Shown: piece after piece, positions 10,084 through 20,394 of the stretch
Numbering within the stretch: position 1 is the stretch's first letter
Layout: each line of letters opens with the position of its first letter
Translations under genes and position numbers: made by a program
The notes under the pieces: generated by a model
Databases searched by the model: none
Told to the model about the DNA's origin: nothing
Seen by the model: the letters and a program-made list of their open reading frames with translations, nothing else
DNA from: Pseudorasbora parva
Lineage: Eukaryota; Chordata; Actinopteri; Cypriniformes; Gobionidae
Assembly (NCBI RefSeq): GCF_024679245.1
Contig: NC_090188.1
Coordinates: 34,542,951-34,606,950 of the forward strand
Direction of reading: 5' to 3'
DNA length: 64,000 nucleotides

Positions 10084-11154
10084 GGACCAATGCTGACCCT
10101 CTACTCACAAATATAAATTACACATTTACACATACACTGACGAGCTGCTTACTGGCTGCTCATGGCCGTTTACACATCAGATACAGACTGCAGAAACTCG
10201 TGAAGAACAGCATCTGTTAACAGAATACAAGAGACAAGGTCTTTTTTTTTCATGTTTACATTAGTCTTACTTATTATACATCCAAATAACAGGACTTTTT
10301 ATCCAAATCTTTTCAGGATTATATAGTCCATTTATTCCGATCCAGTTTTTCATCGCCATCAAGCTCAGGCTTGTGATGTCACGTGACATTTTTTTTTATT
10401 TTATTTTTTTATTGAAATACAATGAATTACATATTTTTTATTTTCACTAAGGAACTTACAAGTATGCTTGCAGTATAAAATACTAAACTAGTAATTTTTT
10501 TTAAAGCCAAACGTGCCATATGACCTATGTTTTTTTTTTTTGTTTTTTTTTTTTTTTTGCCATATTCAGTAATAATAACAAAATAGTTATATTTTTTAAT
10601 TTGAAATGACATTTTATAAAAATAAATATTAAAAAAAACATTAAAAAAAATATAAGATATTTCAAAGTGACATTTGGCTTGGAACTACTGTAAACTCTGC
10701 AAGACTGTGGGCCTCCAGGAGCTATATACAGTAAGTTTGACAACCCTGTTGTAGTTTATACTTGCTGTAATTCGGGATCTAACTTGAATTACCATGGAGA
10801 GAGCTAGCTCTCTAAATTATCAAGCAGAACTGAAAGCCTGTGAACCCAGCAAAAAAAACAAAGAGGAGGGACACAAACTAGGATGACATCTGGCAAACTT
10901 TAGTAAGTATAGATTAGGACTGAGATGCACAGAAGAAAAATCAGGTTGGAGCTTAAATAGAGACAATCATTGGTGCAATCAATAACTAAATAACACGGGT
11001 GAAAACAATGATTAAGATCAACTGAATGAAAAACAGGTTTCTTTAACAAGAGGAGCCAGCAGTTAAATGTTCAGTTTATGTCTTTATTGATGGAACAAAG
11101 AGCTTTTGCTTCATTGTGTTTAAACTGTTTATGTGCTTTGTGTCATGAAAACAT

Positions 11155-11198
11155 GAAAAAGAAGAAGAAGAAGAAGAAGAAGAAGAAGAAGAAGAAGA
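11155..11198. repeat. (GAA)n microsatellite
   Basis: This is a purine-only trinucleotide array of about 14 units. Such a tract could in principle form triplex DNA. Confidence 0.97.
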
Positions 11199-11651
11199 TA
11201 ATATAGATATATAATATATAAATGCTATTTAATATATTCTGAATTATTTATACTGTTAAAGAGTTCATGCTCATAATTTTTATCCTTTTTTTTTTTTTTT
11301 TTGAGTATGACTTCATAATTCCTTGTATGTGCACTTCTCCCGGATGTTTGCATGTGCACATCAACAAGGGGTGTCCCAAAAGCATTGTTATCCAACTATG
11401 GTCACAAGATCTGTCTTTAGTAACATAGTTCAAGCAGTCTGTGTTTCCCGAAACCATAGTTCGAATGAACAACCGGTCAACATTCGCAAACAGCATAGCA
11501 AACTTGCATGGTTGCAAAGACTGTTTTCAGAAATAATTAATACAGCGTATATGTCTTTTATAAATATGATAAAACTAAAGACTCTTCTGAGATAAGAAGG
11601 ATGGAATACTACTCTATAGGTATTTAAAATTAACATGAGATTGGTGGAAAC

Positions 11652-11710
<59 letters not shown>
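11652..11710. repeat. (GT)n microsatellite
   Basis: This is a GT run with one early interruption (GTTTGT near 11661). Confidence 0.97.
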
Positions 11711-11713
<3 letters not shown>

Positions 11714-12205
11714 GTACCCTTTAAATACTGTTGCCAAGCAGATGTGCTTTCAAAAGTCTATTCACTGTATACCCCCTTGAATTCTAATTGTTTTTCAAGT
11801 CTCGACCACTAAACGCATATTATGCATTACATTTAACTTTCCGACAGAGTTTTTCTAGTGTGTGCCTAGTGTCACTTAAAAGTTTGCATGGTAAAAATGA
11901 AGGCCAGACACATAGGCCTACTTTATGCAATCAAACAAACGCATCTAGCTATGCAGCTTGCTTCTGCCTGCTTCTACTGTATGGTAAGATACCCAACAGT
12001 AACAATCATTTTATTTGCATTACTATTATGTAAATATTGAGCACCCAACATGGCCCTTATAATTAAATCTAACCATTTCTCAATATGTGTTTGAGATGAA
12101 TAGTAATAGAAAATGCATTTTGAAAAAAAGCATTCCAAATGTTGTCATTATTATTTTCATTAAACCAAATTGCCATAATATGCCAGGAATTGTATAAATA
12201 GTGAA

Positions 12206-12490
12206 AACATCTCGGTTACGTATGGTAACCCTCGTTCCCTGAAGGAGGGAATGGAGACATACGTCGGATGTACCGATGAATTGGGATCACTTCTATGAGC
12301 CCTATCAGCTTCGAGATATAGAAAACGGGCCAATGAACATTGGCGTGCATGCTTTGCACATCACACTCCGCCTCGCGGCGTAGGTATAAAGCAGAAGCAA
12401 TCGCCACACACTGTTGTTTTTCACTGAGGAGCCGAACTAGTGACTCGGCCTGCAATGATGGTACTCGACTGGAGCATATAAGCACACTTA
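12206..12490 (-). repeat. solo DIRS terminal repeat (DIRS-2/3 family)
   Basis: This begins AAC at 12206-12208, followed by ATCTCGGTTACGTATGGTAA and CCCTCGTTCCCTGAAGGAGG, the exact end architecture of the DIRS-2 terminus. It then shares the AGCTTCGAGATATAG and GGTATAAAGCAGAAGC blocks. No DIRS coding sequence adjoins it. It could be a solo remnant, or the right end of DIRS-3 (20742-23544, same family and compatible orientation) separated by later insertions; the second reading is speculative. Confidence 0.75.
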
Positions 12491-12907
12491 TCCGGTTCAT
12501 GGGGAAGGGCAAGCCGACACTTAGGACGGGCACTTTTGATAATCGTCTCAGAAAATATCAAAGTTTCACGGTATTAAAAAATCTTAATGTTTTGGTTTAT
12601 ATCAAACTTTTTTATGAAAAAAATAAATAAATAATGAAAGTATGAGTCTACCTTTTTTGGGAGGAAAATACAAGAAATTAAACAAAATACAGAAATAAAA
12701 TTTGAACAAAATAAGGAAATCTATGTATCTTTTTAGATTAGAAAATAATAAACTAAATATAAAATATTTTTGGACTTTTAAAAATTTTGATATTGTAATT
12801 TCAGTTACTCTCCAAATTAATGTAGAAACAATTTAAAGACAGCATATTTTAACCAATGTCTCTATGAAATATTAATGACCTTACATTACAGTATAAATGT
12901 AAGATAC
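12491..12907. other. no gene recognised
   Basis: This is AT-rich sequence between the solo DIRS repeat and the gag-only LTR element. I see no conserved protein or repeat boundary. Confidence 0.6.
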
Positions 12908-13152
12908 TGTCACATGTACATTTCTCCCCTGTTTAGTTAATTAGTCATGTCTGTCACTTGTGCCTTGTCATTCACCTGCTCTTCATTATCCTCAGTTATC
13001 CTGTGTATTTAATCCCTCAGTTTGCCCTCTGTGTTTTTCGGTACTCGTTCGTGTATAGTTGTGTTGCATGTTTCCCTGAGTTTGTTATTAAAATCCATGT
13101 TTACCATTCTCCTTCGTCTCGGTGAGCTTATCCACAAGCACAGTTTGTAACA
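12908..13152 (+). repeat. 5' LTR of the gag-only LTR element
   Basis: This is aligned by eye with the 3' LTR over the blocks GTTTAGTTAATTAGTCATGT, CCTCAGTTTGCCCTCTGTG and TGTTATTAAAATCCATGTTT. About 30 bp near the start, present in the 3' LTR, are missing. ATTAAA in the last block is a plausible polyadenylation signal. LTRs are identical at insertion, so the scattered differences indicate some age. Confidence 0.85.
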
Positions 13153-14507
13153 GAAGTACTGACCGAAACAGGGTTTTTTTTACAGCGTTTTTTCCTTTAT
13201 TTTGTTTGTTACCCCGCCTTCCCATGGCCCTTCCCGATGTACAACTCATCTCCCTGGAGCAGGGAGACCGCTGGAAGCGCACACCCGGGACTTTCTCCAG
13301 CTTGCGTGCCTGTCCCGTTTCCCGGACCGCTCGCTCAGCGTATTCTACTACACCGGCCTGGTCGAAGCGGTCGAAGCGGTCGAAGGTACGCGTTCCAGTG
13401 GGCGGTCCAAAGGAAGACTTCGCCACATTCGTGGAGTGGGTGCTGGTTAACAACCATTCGCCACTGACCATCGGCCCCGCTGAGGAGGACAGCAGTACCA
13501 GCCTCACCCCACCACTGCCAGAGACCAGCCAACCACCACCAGCGAGTGACGCAACGGAGAAGTTGCACAAGCCCACCGCAGACCGTGGGGACCGGTCGCC
13601 GCGGATGACGAGCCCGTACCGAGCACGGAGGGTGGAGGGTGTCATCGCCACGTGCTGACCAGGTGCGTGAGCCGGCAACGCCGAACATCGCTGAGGGAGT
13701 CATTGTGGAGTTTGAGGGCTGGGAGGAAAGCCCCACCCACAACACCTCTTTGGTGGATGAGCTCCAAGATGGCAGTCAAACGGACAACCTGAGAAGTTCT
13801 CCGAACCTCCAGCGTCCCCAGCATCTCCTGAGAGTCAAGAATTCCCACCCAGCCTCCCTCTCCCATCTCCTCAGTTAGTCCACCCCTCAGTGCCTTCCTC
13901 GCTGCTGCCCTTCCGCCCCTCTGTGCTATCCACATGCTGTGTGGGGATGCCGAGTGTCGTCTGTTCACCATCTCCGTACAGCACTGAGGATTCTCCATCT
14001 CCGCCTCAGTCCGTCGACTCTATGGCGCACCCTTGGCTCCTCCCTCCCTCGGCTCCACCGGGTACCATCGGTCATACGGCTTCTTCGGGCTCCCTCGTCT
14101 CTCCGGCTCCGCCTTGGTCAGTCATCGACATGCCTTCGCCTGCGGCTTCGTCTGGCTCCTCCCTCCCTTCAGCTCCGCCTTTGTCCTCGGTCTCTCCGGA
14201 TCAGCCGCTGCTATCTGGTCCACCGTCTACACCTTGGGTGCTTGTCACTGCGGGGACACCTCTGTCTCCAGGACCATCTGCGTCGCGTGGGCTCCTCGGC
14301 TCGTCGGCTCCATCAGAGGCTTCTCCGTTGGTCATCCCCAGGGCATCTTCATCCTCCCAGGCATCCCCTCCGTGGTTCCTCCCACCATCCACTCCGTCCT
14401 GGGGCCTCATCCTGGCTGATTTCTGGCACACCATCCGGCTCCTGCTCCTGGCTTCCCCTGGCTCCTCCCTTTCCATGTCTCCCCCTGGACTCTGGTTTCC
14501 CCTCTGA
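13152..14507 (+). pseudogene. gag-like gene, frameshifted, with Pro/Ser-rich C-terminal part
   Basis: Consecutive frames give DVQLISLEQGDR, LEAHTRDFLQLACLSRF with PDRSLSVFYYTGL, then GPKEDFATFVEWVLVNNHSP. This pattern is typical of the N-terminal part of fish Ty3-type gag domains. Two frame changes occur near 13260 and 13400, the latter beside a triplicated 9-bp motif (GTCGAAGCG, 13364-13387). A further frame (13639-13878) reads VEFEGWEESP. The last part (13890-14507) is a 205-residue stretch rich in Pro, Ser and Trp repeats such as SAPPxS. No zinc knuckle, protease or RT follows. The Pro-rich part could be mistaken for a host gene but lies between the LTRs. Confidence 0.7.
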
Positions 14508-14627
14508 CCCTGTGTACCACCCCTGACTGTCTGTTTTGTGTGTCACGTCCTCCTCCTGAGCCCCCACCCACCCTTCTCTGATGTGATGTTACAGCGCCAG
14601 GACACGCCTTTCCGGGAGGGGGCGTCA

Positions 14628-14903
14628 TGTCACATGTATGCATGTCTTGTCTCTGTTAGTTTAGCCTGTGTTTCTCCCCTGTTTAGTTAATTAGTCATGT
14701 CTATCACCTGTGCCTTGTCATTCACCTGCTCCTCGTTATCCTCAGTTATCCTATGTATTCAATCCCTCAGTTTGCCCTCTGTGATTGATGGTACTCGTTA
14801 GTGTATAGCTGTGTTGCATGTTTCCCTGAGTTTGTTATTAAAATCCATGTTTACCGTTCTCCTTCGTCTCCGTGAGCTTATCTACGAGCACAGTTTTATA
14901 ACA
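14628..14903 (+). repeat. 3' LTR of the gag-only LTR element
   Basis: This is about 276 bp, starting TGTCACATGTATGCATGTCT and ending TTTTATAACA. It is longer than the 5' LTR because it retains a block around 14638-14672. See the 5' LTR entry for shared motifs. Confidence 0.85.
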
Positions 14904-14966
14904 GCTACCCAATTTCAACATTTATTAGTTTTTTTTAAAAAAAACTTTTAATTTAAGTGAACTTAA

Positions 14967-15168
14967 AACGTCCCCGGTTACGTATGTAACCTTAGTTCCC
15001 TGAGAACAGGGAACGAGACGCTGCGTCAGCTGACGCTACGGGGAACGCCTTCAGCGTGACAGGTGTCTGAAATCGCTATCAAATCACAATCCTACTGACC
15101 GTCGGCAGCTAGTGATGTCATCACCGTGCGACCAGGAAGTATAAAAAGGCACCGTGCCAACATGACAA
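14967..15168 (-). repeat. gDIRS-A right inverted terminal repeat
   Basis: From the AAC core inward it has GGTTACGTATGTAACC, then GTTCCCTGAGAACAGGGAAC, then GCGTCAGCTGACGC. These are three successive palindromes. They are followed by GGGGAACGCCTTCAGCGTGA and further sequence, and by TATAAAAAGG at 15140. From GACGCTGCGTCAGC inward it is the inverse of 20395-20560. Roughly the outer 45 bp, with the first palindrome, have no counterpart in the opposite repeat, an asymmetry known for split DIRS termini. Confidence 0.88.
15140..15149 (+). promoter_or_regulatory. TATA box in the right terminal repeat, pointing inward
   Basis: TATAAAAAGG occurs here in the inverted copy of the promoter-bearing terminal repeat, so it would drive plus-strand transcription antisense to gag, through the ICR and palindrome array. 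The same box recurs at 38114-38123 in gDIRS-B. Activity is inferred from the match alone. Confidence 0.55.
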
Positions 15169-15223
15169 CATCCGCTTCGTCTGAAGGGACTGTGGGCAGG
15201 CACACCTTGAAGCATGGCCATGT

Positions 15224-15333
15224 GACGCAGCGTCTCGTTCCCTGTTCTCAGGGAACTAAGGTTACATACGTAACCGGGGACGTTCCCTTTCGAAAGGGAA
15301 CTCGCGCTGCGTCAGCTGACGCTACGGGGAACG
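15224..15333 (-). repeat. gDIRS-A internal complementary region (ICR)
   Basis: Positions 15224-15284 are the reverse complement of the right terminus (14967-15027). Positions 15282-15333 are the complement of the left terminus (20524-20575). The two halves overlap in one GTT at 15282-15284. This reproduces the predicted circle junction and is the strongest evidence that the element is DIRS-type. The left-terminus half contains the perfect palindrome GTTCCCTTTCGAAAGGGAAC. Confidence 0.9.
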
Positions 15334-18300
15334 ATATACCCACGCCGCCATGCTGAGTGGAGTGCACGCCCCTTACTGGCAGTGAGAACTGCCTGGACGA
15401 GTGTTCGCGGAAAGTCTGAACCACTCCCCCTCTAGCCACACAGGCTGCCAGTGACATCATTCCCTACGGTCATAGCCCAAGCTATATGCCTAAGAGAGAA
15501 CCTAAACAAGTTTTAACTGAGGTTTCCTACTCTCGGCTTGCTCGAGGGCCTGGGACCTACTACTTTCGAAGGAAGGAGTCCCTTAAGGGAATGTGGCTAG
15601 GGGACCCGAGGGCGCCACCAGCCGTCACTAATTCGGGAAAACCCTTCACCGAATGCCACCAGGGAGGCCTCACCTGGCATCACTTCTGTGGGACACCCCA
15701 GCTTGGCCAACCCTGTCTGTCAAAACAGAGCCTCCGGACATCGCTCTACTTATGAGCATCCAGACTGAGGGACTGCAAAGTGGCAGTGTCCTCCTCAGAC
15801 CGGAACTCGGAGACGGGAATCCTGGAGAGCAGTACTCAGCTTAGTGCTTCTTACCCTTGCCATCGAGGGGAGTCTCTTCTGCTCGATCCTAGGATCTACT
15901 GAGCACATTTATTACAGGGGTGCTCAGGAGGCCTAAAAAAGGCCTATGGACTGATCCACCCGGGAGGCCCCGAGGGGGGCCTGCCCGTCTGATCAGACTC
16001 AAGCGGCCGTAAGCTCGCAGACGACCCTCAATGAGGGGAGCTCTTAAGCCAGCTTGGTAGGTAACCCATGCTGTAGGCTAGCCAGTCCCTGTCCTGAAGG
16101 GACTGCGCAGCAGAAACGGAGTCTCGTTGTGCTAGGGCATAAGCCCGCCCTTGAGTTATACCGGCGCAGGCCGGGACCCACCGGCGGGCAGCCGCTAGCT
16201 GTCAGCCCAAAGCCAGTTATACGTTCCTGTTCCAAGGAACCGTTTCCCCTCCAGGGAGGCCATGAGGCGCCTCCACCCAGCACCGTTAGTGTTAGCTGTT
16301 TGCTGTTAAAAGCCGCAGGAAGGTGGCTTTACTGGTTCCTCAGGGGGCTCATGAGGCTATAACGCCAGAAGCCACCCACGCTAATGGCTAGCGTGTCACC
16401 GAGATCTTGGTCCGGGAATCCTCTCCCAAAAAGGCCCAAAGAGGCCTGACAGCATAATACACTGGCCTAACGAGCGTCCCAGCTCGGGGCTCACCCTCAG
16501 GCGGCCTGCAGGCAGGTGGCTTTACTGGTTCCTCAGGGGGCTCATGAGGCTATAGCGCCAGAAGCCACCCATGCTAATAGCTAGCTTGTCACCGAGACCT
16601 GGTCCGGGAATCCCTCCCAAAAAGGCCAAAAGAGGCCTGACAGCATAATACACTGGCCTACCGAGCGTCCCAGCTCGGGGGCTCACCCTCAGGCGGCCTA
16701 GAGCGGCCTACTTCCTGTCAGCCAACGTGCAAACTGTTGGGAGCTGTTGTGTTCCCGGGGCTCGCCTCCAGGGAGGCCTGTTTGATGCCTACGTACAGTC
16801 CGGTCTTTTTAGGGCGGCCCGGAGAGGCTTATTGCCGAATGGCAGTTCCCTATTAGATTGGTGACATACGGTGCTTATCCGATGGCAAATCCCACCGGAA
16901 ACCCCGCAGGGCCGGGAAACGATCATAGGACGGCCTGAAGCGGCCCGTCTCTCATAGCAGACTATGCTAGCCGCCTGGCTAGCACCCGCGCACACTGTTG
17001 CAAGACCTGGGAACCGGGGCTCACCCTACAGGCGGCCTCAAGCGGCCTAGATCCTGTCAACCAATGGTCGGAACCCTAGGTCACCCCCTCAGGGGACGCC
17101 ATGTGAGGCGTGCTGAAACTCAGCGAGCCCTTAAAGTCGGACTGACAGTGGCTGTCTGCTGGCTGATGAGGACTGGGTATCCAGTCACTACCTGGGGACT
17201 CATCCCCAGGGAGGCCGTTAGGGGCCTACTTATGACGAGGTTTCTACTGCAACCGACATCGTTGGGGAGAACCCTCCCCGCTCACATGGGCCACGACGTC
17301 GGAACTCACCCGCAGGGAGGCCTACTGAGGCCTACCACCTGACCCAGAGTTAACTGCCCGGACTGCCTCGGCTGGCGTCTCCCGCCAGCCAGCCTTCTAT
17401 AGTCGGTCCGCCCCAGCGGCCCATAGCAGCCTTCTGCGACGGCGCAGACTCTCAGGCAGCGCCTACCAGCGTGGACCTAAAACACAATGCCCACAGCAGT
17501 GCACTCAGCATAAAGCGCCTTGAACCCTCTAAAGCGAGGGGAGTACAACTTACGCCACCTGCCTCCAGGGCGGCCGTCTGGTAGTCCAGCGGTCCGCCGT
17601 CCGCGCAAGGGCATCAGCCGTGACAGTGTTTCGACTCCAGGGGAGCATCCTACCAACCGATGCTTTCAGATGGTTGCGAAGTACAGCTCGACCCGAGCCT
17701 AAAAGGTGAAGCAGAAGACACAGAGCAAAAAGTGAAAGATATTGAACACACACACACATAACCGGCCATTTCCTGAACCAAGCCGGGGGGCCGCCCAGAA
17801 GTGGCGGCCGCACTAGCTCTGGGGGGCGGGGCTAGCAAAACCAGTCTAACTGCGCACCGCGAAGAGACGCCTACCCCGTCCCCACGACCACTGGCTGAGT
17901 CGCGATTAATTCTGCTACACACCTTTATGCATTAATAATAACCCCCAAATGCAGAAGGGGGGTGGGCATTGGCCGGACGACCCTACTGCGGGGAGGCCGG
18001 GTAGGGATATAAAGCTCCTGCGGGACTACCGACAGGAGCCCGGGGCAACTGCCAGGGCGATATGCCACCGCGAGACGCCACCGTCATCCCATTAACAGCC
18101 TAGGCCAACTTGATGCACTAGCATCGGTCTGATAATCCCACACACAACGGCCCTAAACAGGGCTGGGACAGACCTTACTGTAGTTCATGCGCTAGCCTAA
18201 CCTCACAAATTCATCTAGATATTTCACTAGCAGAGGTGCCAACGCTACCCAGAGGTGGCTACAGCTAAAAACGTTCGCCAGGAGAACATACGTCAGTTTA

Positions 18301-18870
18301 TATCGCCGCTACATGCCCGCGGCATGTGCGGTGGCCTCAACTGCTCATATTACACATATCCAGAAGAGAAACAGCCTTATAAACTACTGTTGCTACACTA
18401 GCAAACATACAGCCTACATAAACACACTGTGTTTATACAAAACATCGTTCTAGCCACCTTTACCGGGGAACTACAGGCCCACTGTTACACTTTTCTTCAT
18501 CTTTTGTAGACAAAATATCCCTCAGGGAAGCATAGAGTCCAAACATACGGCATTAAAAAGAAGAATGTTTGCCCTAAAAGGGGACTCACCCGCTGTCTTC
18601 AGTGCCTCATCGCTTCATGTAACATGCATGCTTCGGCGCACTAACCTGAGGGTGGGGCGCTTCATTCTCAAACAAGGCCGTTTTTGGAGGCGGCCGCGAA
18701 ATCCCGCTATTCCCAGAGACGATGCACTGTGTGCGGGCAGAGCACACACCGGCCTGGCAGGCCGTCAGAGTCTCACATCCGCTCATCATCGGCCCGCGCG
18801 GCCTGGTGTGAAGCGCGCCCGGGGAGAGAAAAGAACATAACAGAAAAACAAAGGAGGGGACACATTTACA
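15334..18870. other. gDIRS-A internal segment with no recognised gene
   Basis: About 3.5 kb of GC-rich DNA occupies the place where RT, RNase H and recombinase should be. Six-frame reading gives only short, low-complexity ORFs with no RT box and no HSTRG-like recombinase motif. The part 15927-17341 is a palindrome array, listed separately. From about 17900 to 18560 the sequence is more AT-rich. GGTGAGT-type splice-donor-like sites occur on the minus strand at about 18580 and, inside gag, at about 18898. It is conserved in gDIRS-B apart from deletions, so the filler is part of the family. Confidence 0.75.
15927..17341. repeat. array of paired GGCC palindromes
   Basis: At least a dozen units share the form GGSRGGCC, 4-8 bases, then a second RGGCC(T). 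Examples are GGAGGCCTAAAAAAGGCCTA at 15927, AGGCGGCCTAGAGCGGCCTA at 16693, AGGCGGCCTCAAGCGGCCTA at 17030 and GGAGGCCTACTGAGGCCTAC at 17317. Most are preceded by CTCACCC..CAGG or a close variant. Spacing is irregular, about 35-200 bp. Each pair can fold into a short GC hairpin in RNA or single-stranded DNA. The same array is shorter in gDIRS-B. Confidence 0.8.
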
Positions 18871-20352
18871 TCACTTCCGCGCCCTCGGGGGCGGAGACTC
18901 ACCACCCCGCTTCCGGCGCTGGAAGCGGCTCTTCTCCCCGATGTCCCTCCTCCTGTTGCGGGTGTCCCGCCTCTTCTGCGTCCTACTCCTCCACGGAGGG
19001 GGCGCCCGAGAGGCTACGCTGCTGCGTTGGCCCAATCGATGATCCTCGGACCTCGAAGGGCCAGGGACACCCTCCTGCCTGGGCGCCGCCCCGGACCTCA
19101 GCGGAATACACGTTCTATATGCCGCTGAGCGCGCCCTCGCCTCTCTGAACTTTCCCACCACCGCCTCGACGGAGGTGCCGAAAAGCTCAGAGGGCGAGAC
19201 CGGGGCATCAAGGAGAAAAGCCTTTTCTTTCCCCCCGATGTCCGCCAGGTTCAGCCACAGATGCCTCTCCGTGGCGACCATAGCCGCCATCGACCGTCCG
19301 ATGGCGACTGCTGTGTGTTTGGCCGCCCGGAGAGAGAGATCCGTGGTGCGGCGCAACTCAGCCATCGCATCAGGGGGTAGGCCCTCCCCCTGATCGAGGT
19401 CCCTCAGCAGATCGGCCTGATAGGCCTGCAACACTGCCATTGTGTGCAAGGCCGCCACCGCCTGACCCGCCGACGTGTATGCCCTGCCGTTAAGACGCGA
19501 GGTCGTCTTTAATGGTTTAGACGGCAGGGCTGGAGCTCTTAGTGTCGATGGCCGCCCGGACGCGAGATAGTTCGCGAACGTCTCATCGATGGGCGGCATC
19601 GACACATACCCTGCCTCGGCCAATCCCTCGACATCAGCGAAGTTAAACCGCTGATGCCGATGGATTCGCGCCGAGTAGGGTTTCTTCCATGCCCCCACGA
19701 CCTGCTCGTGAAGGTCGGGGAGGAATGGAAGGCTCCCGGGAGCTGGGCGGCTATGGTCGGGGAGAAACCGATCGCCCAATCTGTCAGGGCGGGCGGCCTC
19801 TCCCCTGGCTCTCTGCCACGGCAGCTGAAGTCTCAGCGCCGCGCGCCCCATCACATCGTACAGCTCCCCATACACGGGGCAGGATGGCTGGGAGGATTCA
19901 GCCTCAGCTTCATTTTCCCCCTCATCCACAGCCATCCTCTGATCGACCGGAAGAGCATGGGCTGACGACGAGGAGGAGTCTCCATCCGACTCCTCCTCCG
20001 TCAGCCTGCTCTCGCGACCTGGCTGATCATCCGCGAGAACTGTACTCTCCAGACGATGAGCCAGGTCCATCTGGGAGCCCCAGGACAGACGGTGCCGCTC
20101 AGCCTCAGCTTGAGCGGGACCGCTCCCAGATGCTGGCTCTTCTTCCCTCGAGAAGAAGGCCAGGCGAGAGTGGAGCGTCCTCAATGGAAAACGCTCGCAG
20201 TTAGCGCAGGAGGCCCCCTCGAGAACCTCCCGCGCGTGCTCTTCCCCCAGGCAGAGCACACAAAGGGTGTGTGTGTCCTCAGGCGTAAGAAACCTGGGAC
20301 ACGGATCAGCGCACTTCCTGTACGCTCCCTTCACTTTGCGTGTGCACTTCAT
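18871..20352 (-). CDS. DIRS gag protein, intact 493-residue ORF
   Basis: This encodes the putative structural protein of a DIRS element, presumed to form the RNA-containing particle. The long open frame extends upstream to 20445, but that part overlaps the TATA box and terminal repeat, so I chose the Met at 20352 (MKCTRKVKGAYRKC), which lies downstream of the likely transcription start. Residues 1-60 hold a Cys/His cluster (CADPCPRFLTPEDTHTLC, then CLGEEH and CANCERF) that looks like a zinc finger. A middle acidic Ser/Glu-rich stretch follows, then RLGDRFLPDHS and PFLPDLHEQVVGAWKKPYSA, motifs shared with DIRS-1 gag, then an alpha-helical Ala/Leu-rich part. The tail is basic (RRDTRNRRRD, RFQRRKRGG), suited to RNA binding. 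The uninterrupted frame contrasts with every other retroelement gene here. Confidence 0.85.
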   Translation of the reverse strand: MKCTRKVKGAYRKCADPCPRFLTPEDTHTLCVLCLGEEHAREVLEGASCANCERFPLRTLHSRLAFFSREEEPASGSGPAQAEAERHRLSWGSQMDLAHRLESTVLADDQPGRESRLTEEESDGDSSSSSAHALPVDQRMAVDEGENEAEAESSQPSCPVYGELYDVMGRAALRLQLPWQRARGEAARPDRLGDRFLPDHSRPAPGSLPFLPDLHEQVVGAWKKPYSARIHRHQRFNFADVEGLAEAGYVSMPPIDETFANYLASGRPSTLRAPALPSKPLKTTSRLNGRAYTSAGQAVAALHTMAVLQAYQADLLRDLDQGEGLPPDAMAELRRTTDLSLRAAKHTAVAIGRSMAAMVATERHLWLNLADIGGKEKAFLLDAPVSPSELFGTSVEAVVGKFREARARSAAYRTCIPLRSGAAPRQEGVPGPSRSEDHRLGQRSSVASRAPPPWRSRTQKRRDTRNRRRDIGEKSRFQRRKRGGESPPPRARK

Positions 20353-20394
20353 TCTGACTTTCCAGCGAACCAGACAAAACAGTCCCTGAAGACG

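Larger units (their letters stand above)
8498..12205. other. AT-rich intergenic DNA, no gene recognised
   Basis: There is no conserved protein. It contains simple repeats listed separately, homopolymer A/T tracts (10530-10558, 11287-11302) and possible MITE debris around 11350-11480, where related motifs CCAACTATGGTC and GAAACCATAGTTCG appear. The ends of that debris could not be set. Confidence 0.6.
12908..14903 (+). mobile_element. gag-only LTR retrotransposon (non-autonomous, Ty3/gypsy-like)
   Basis: Two direct repeats, 12908-13152 and 14628-14903, both begin TGTCACATGTA and end ACA. They flank about 1.5 kb that encodes only a gag-like, proline/serine-rich product. A purine-rich tract (GGGAGGGGGCG, about 14614-14624) sits just before the 3' LTR, as expected of a polypurine tract. 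Flanks GATAC (12903-12907) and GCTAC (14904-14908) are a likely 5-bp target-site duplication with one change. There is no protease, RT or integrase, so movement would require enzymes in trans. Confidence 0.82.

Noticed and set aside
13890..14507. Pro/Ser-rich 205-residue ORF as a host gene
   Set aside because: It lies between matching LTRs and continues a gag-like frame, so it belongs to the retroelement.
15927..17341. Palindrome array as a CRISPR array
   Set aside because: Units are imperfect, spacing is irregular and the context is a eukaryotic retrotransposon.
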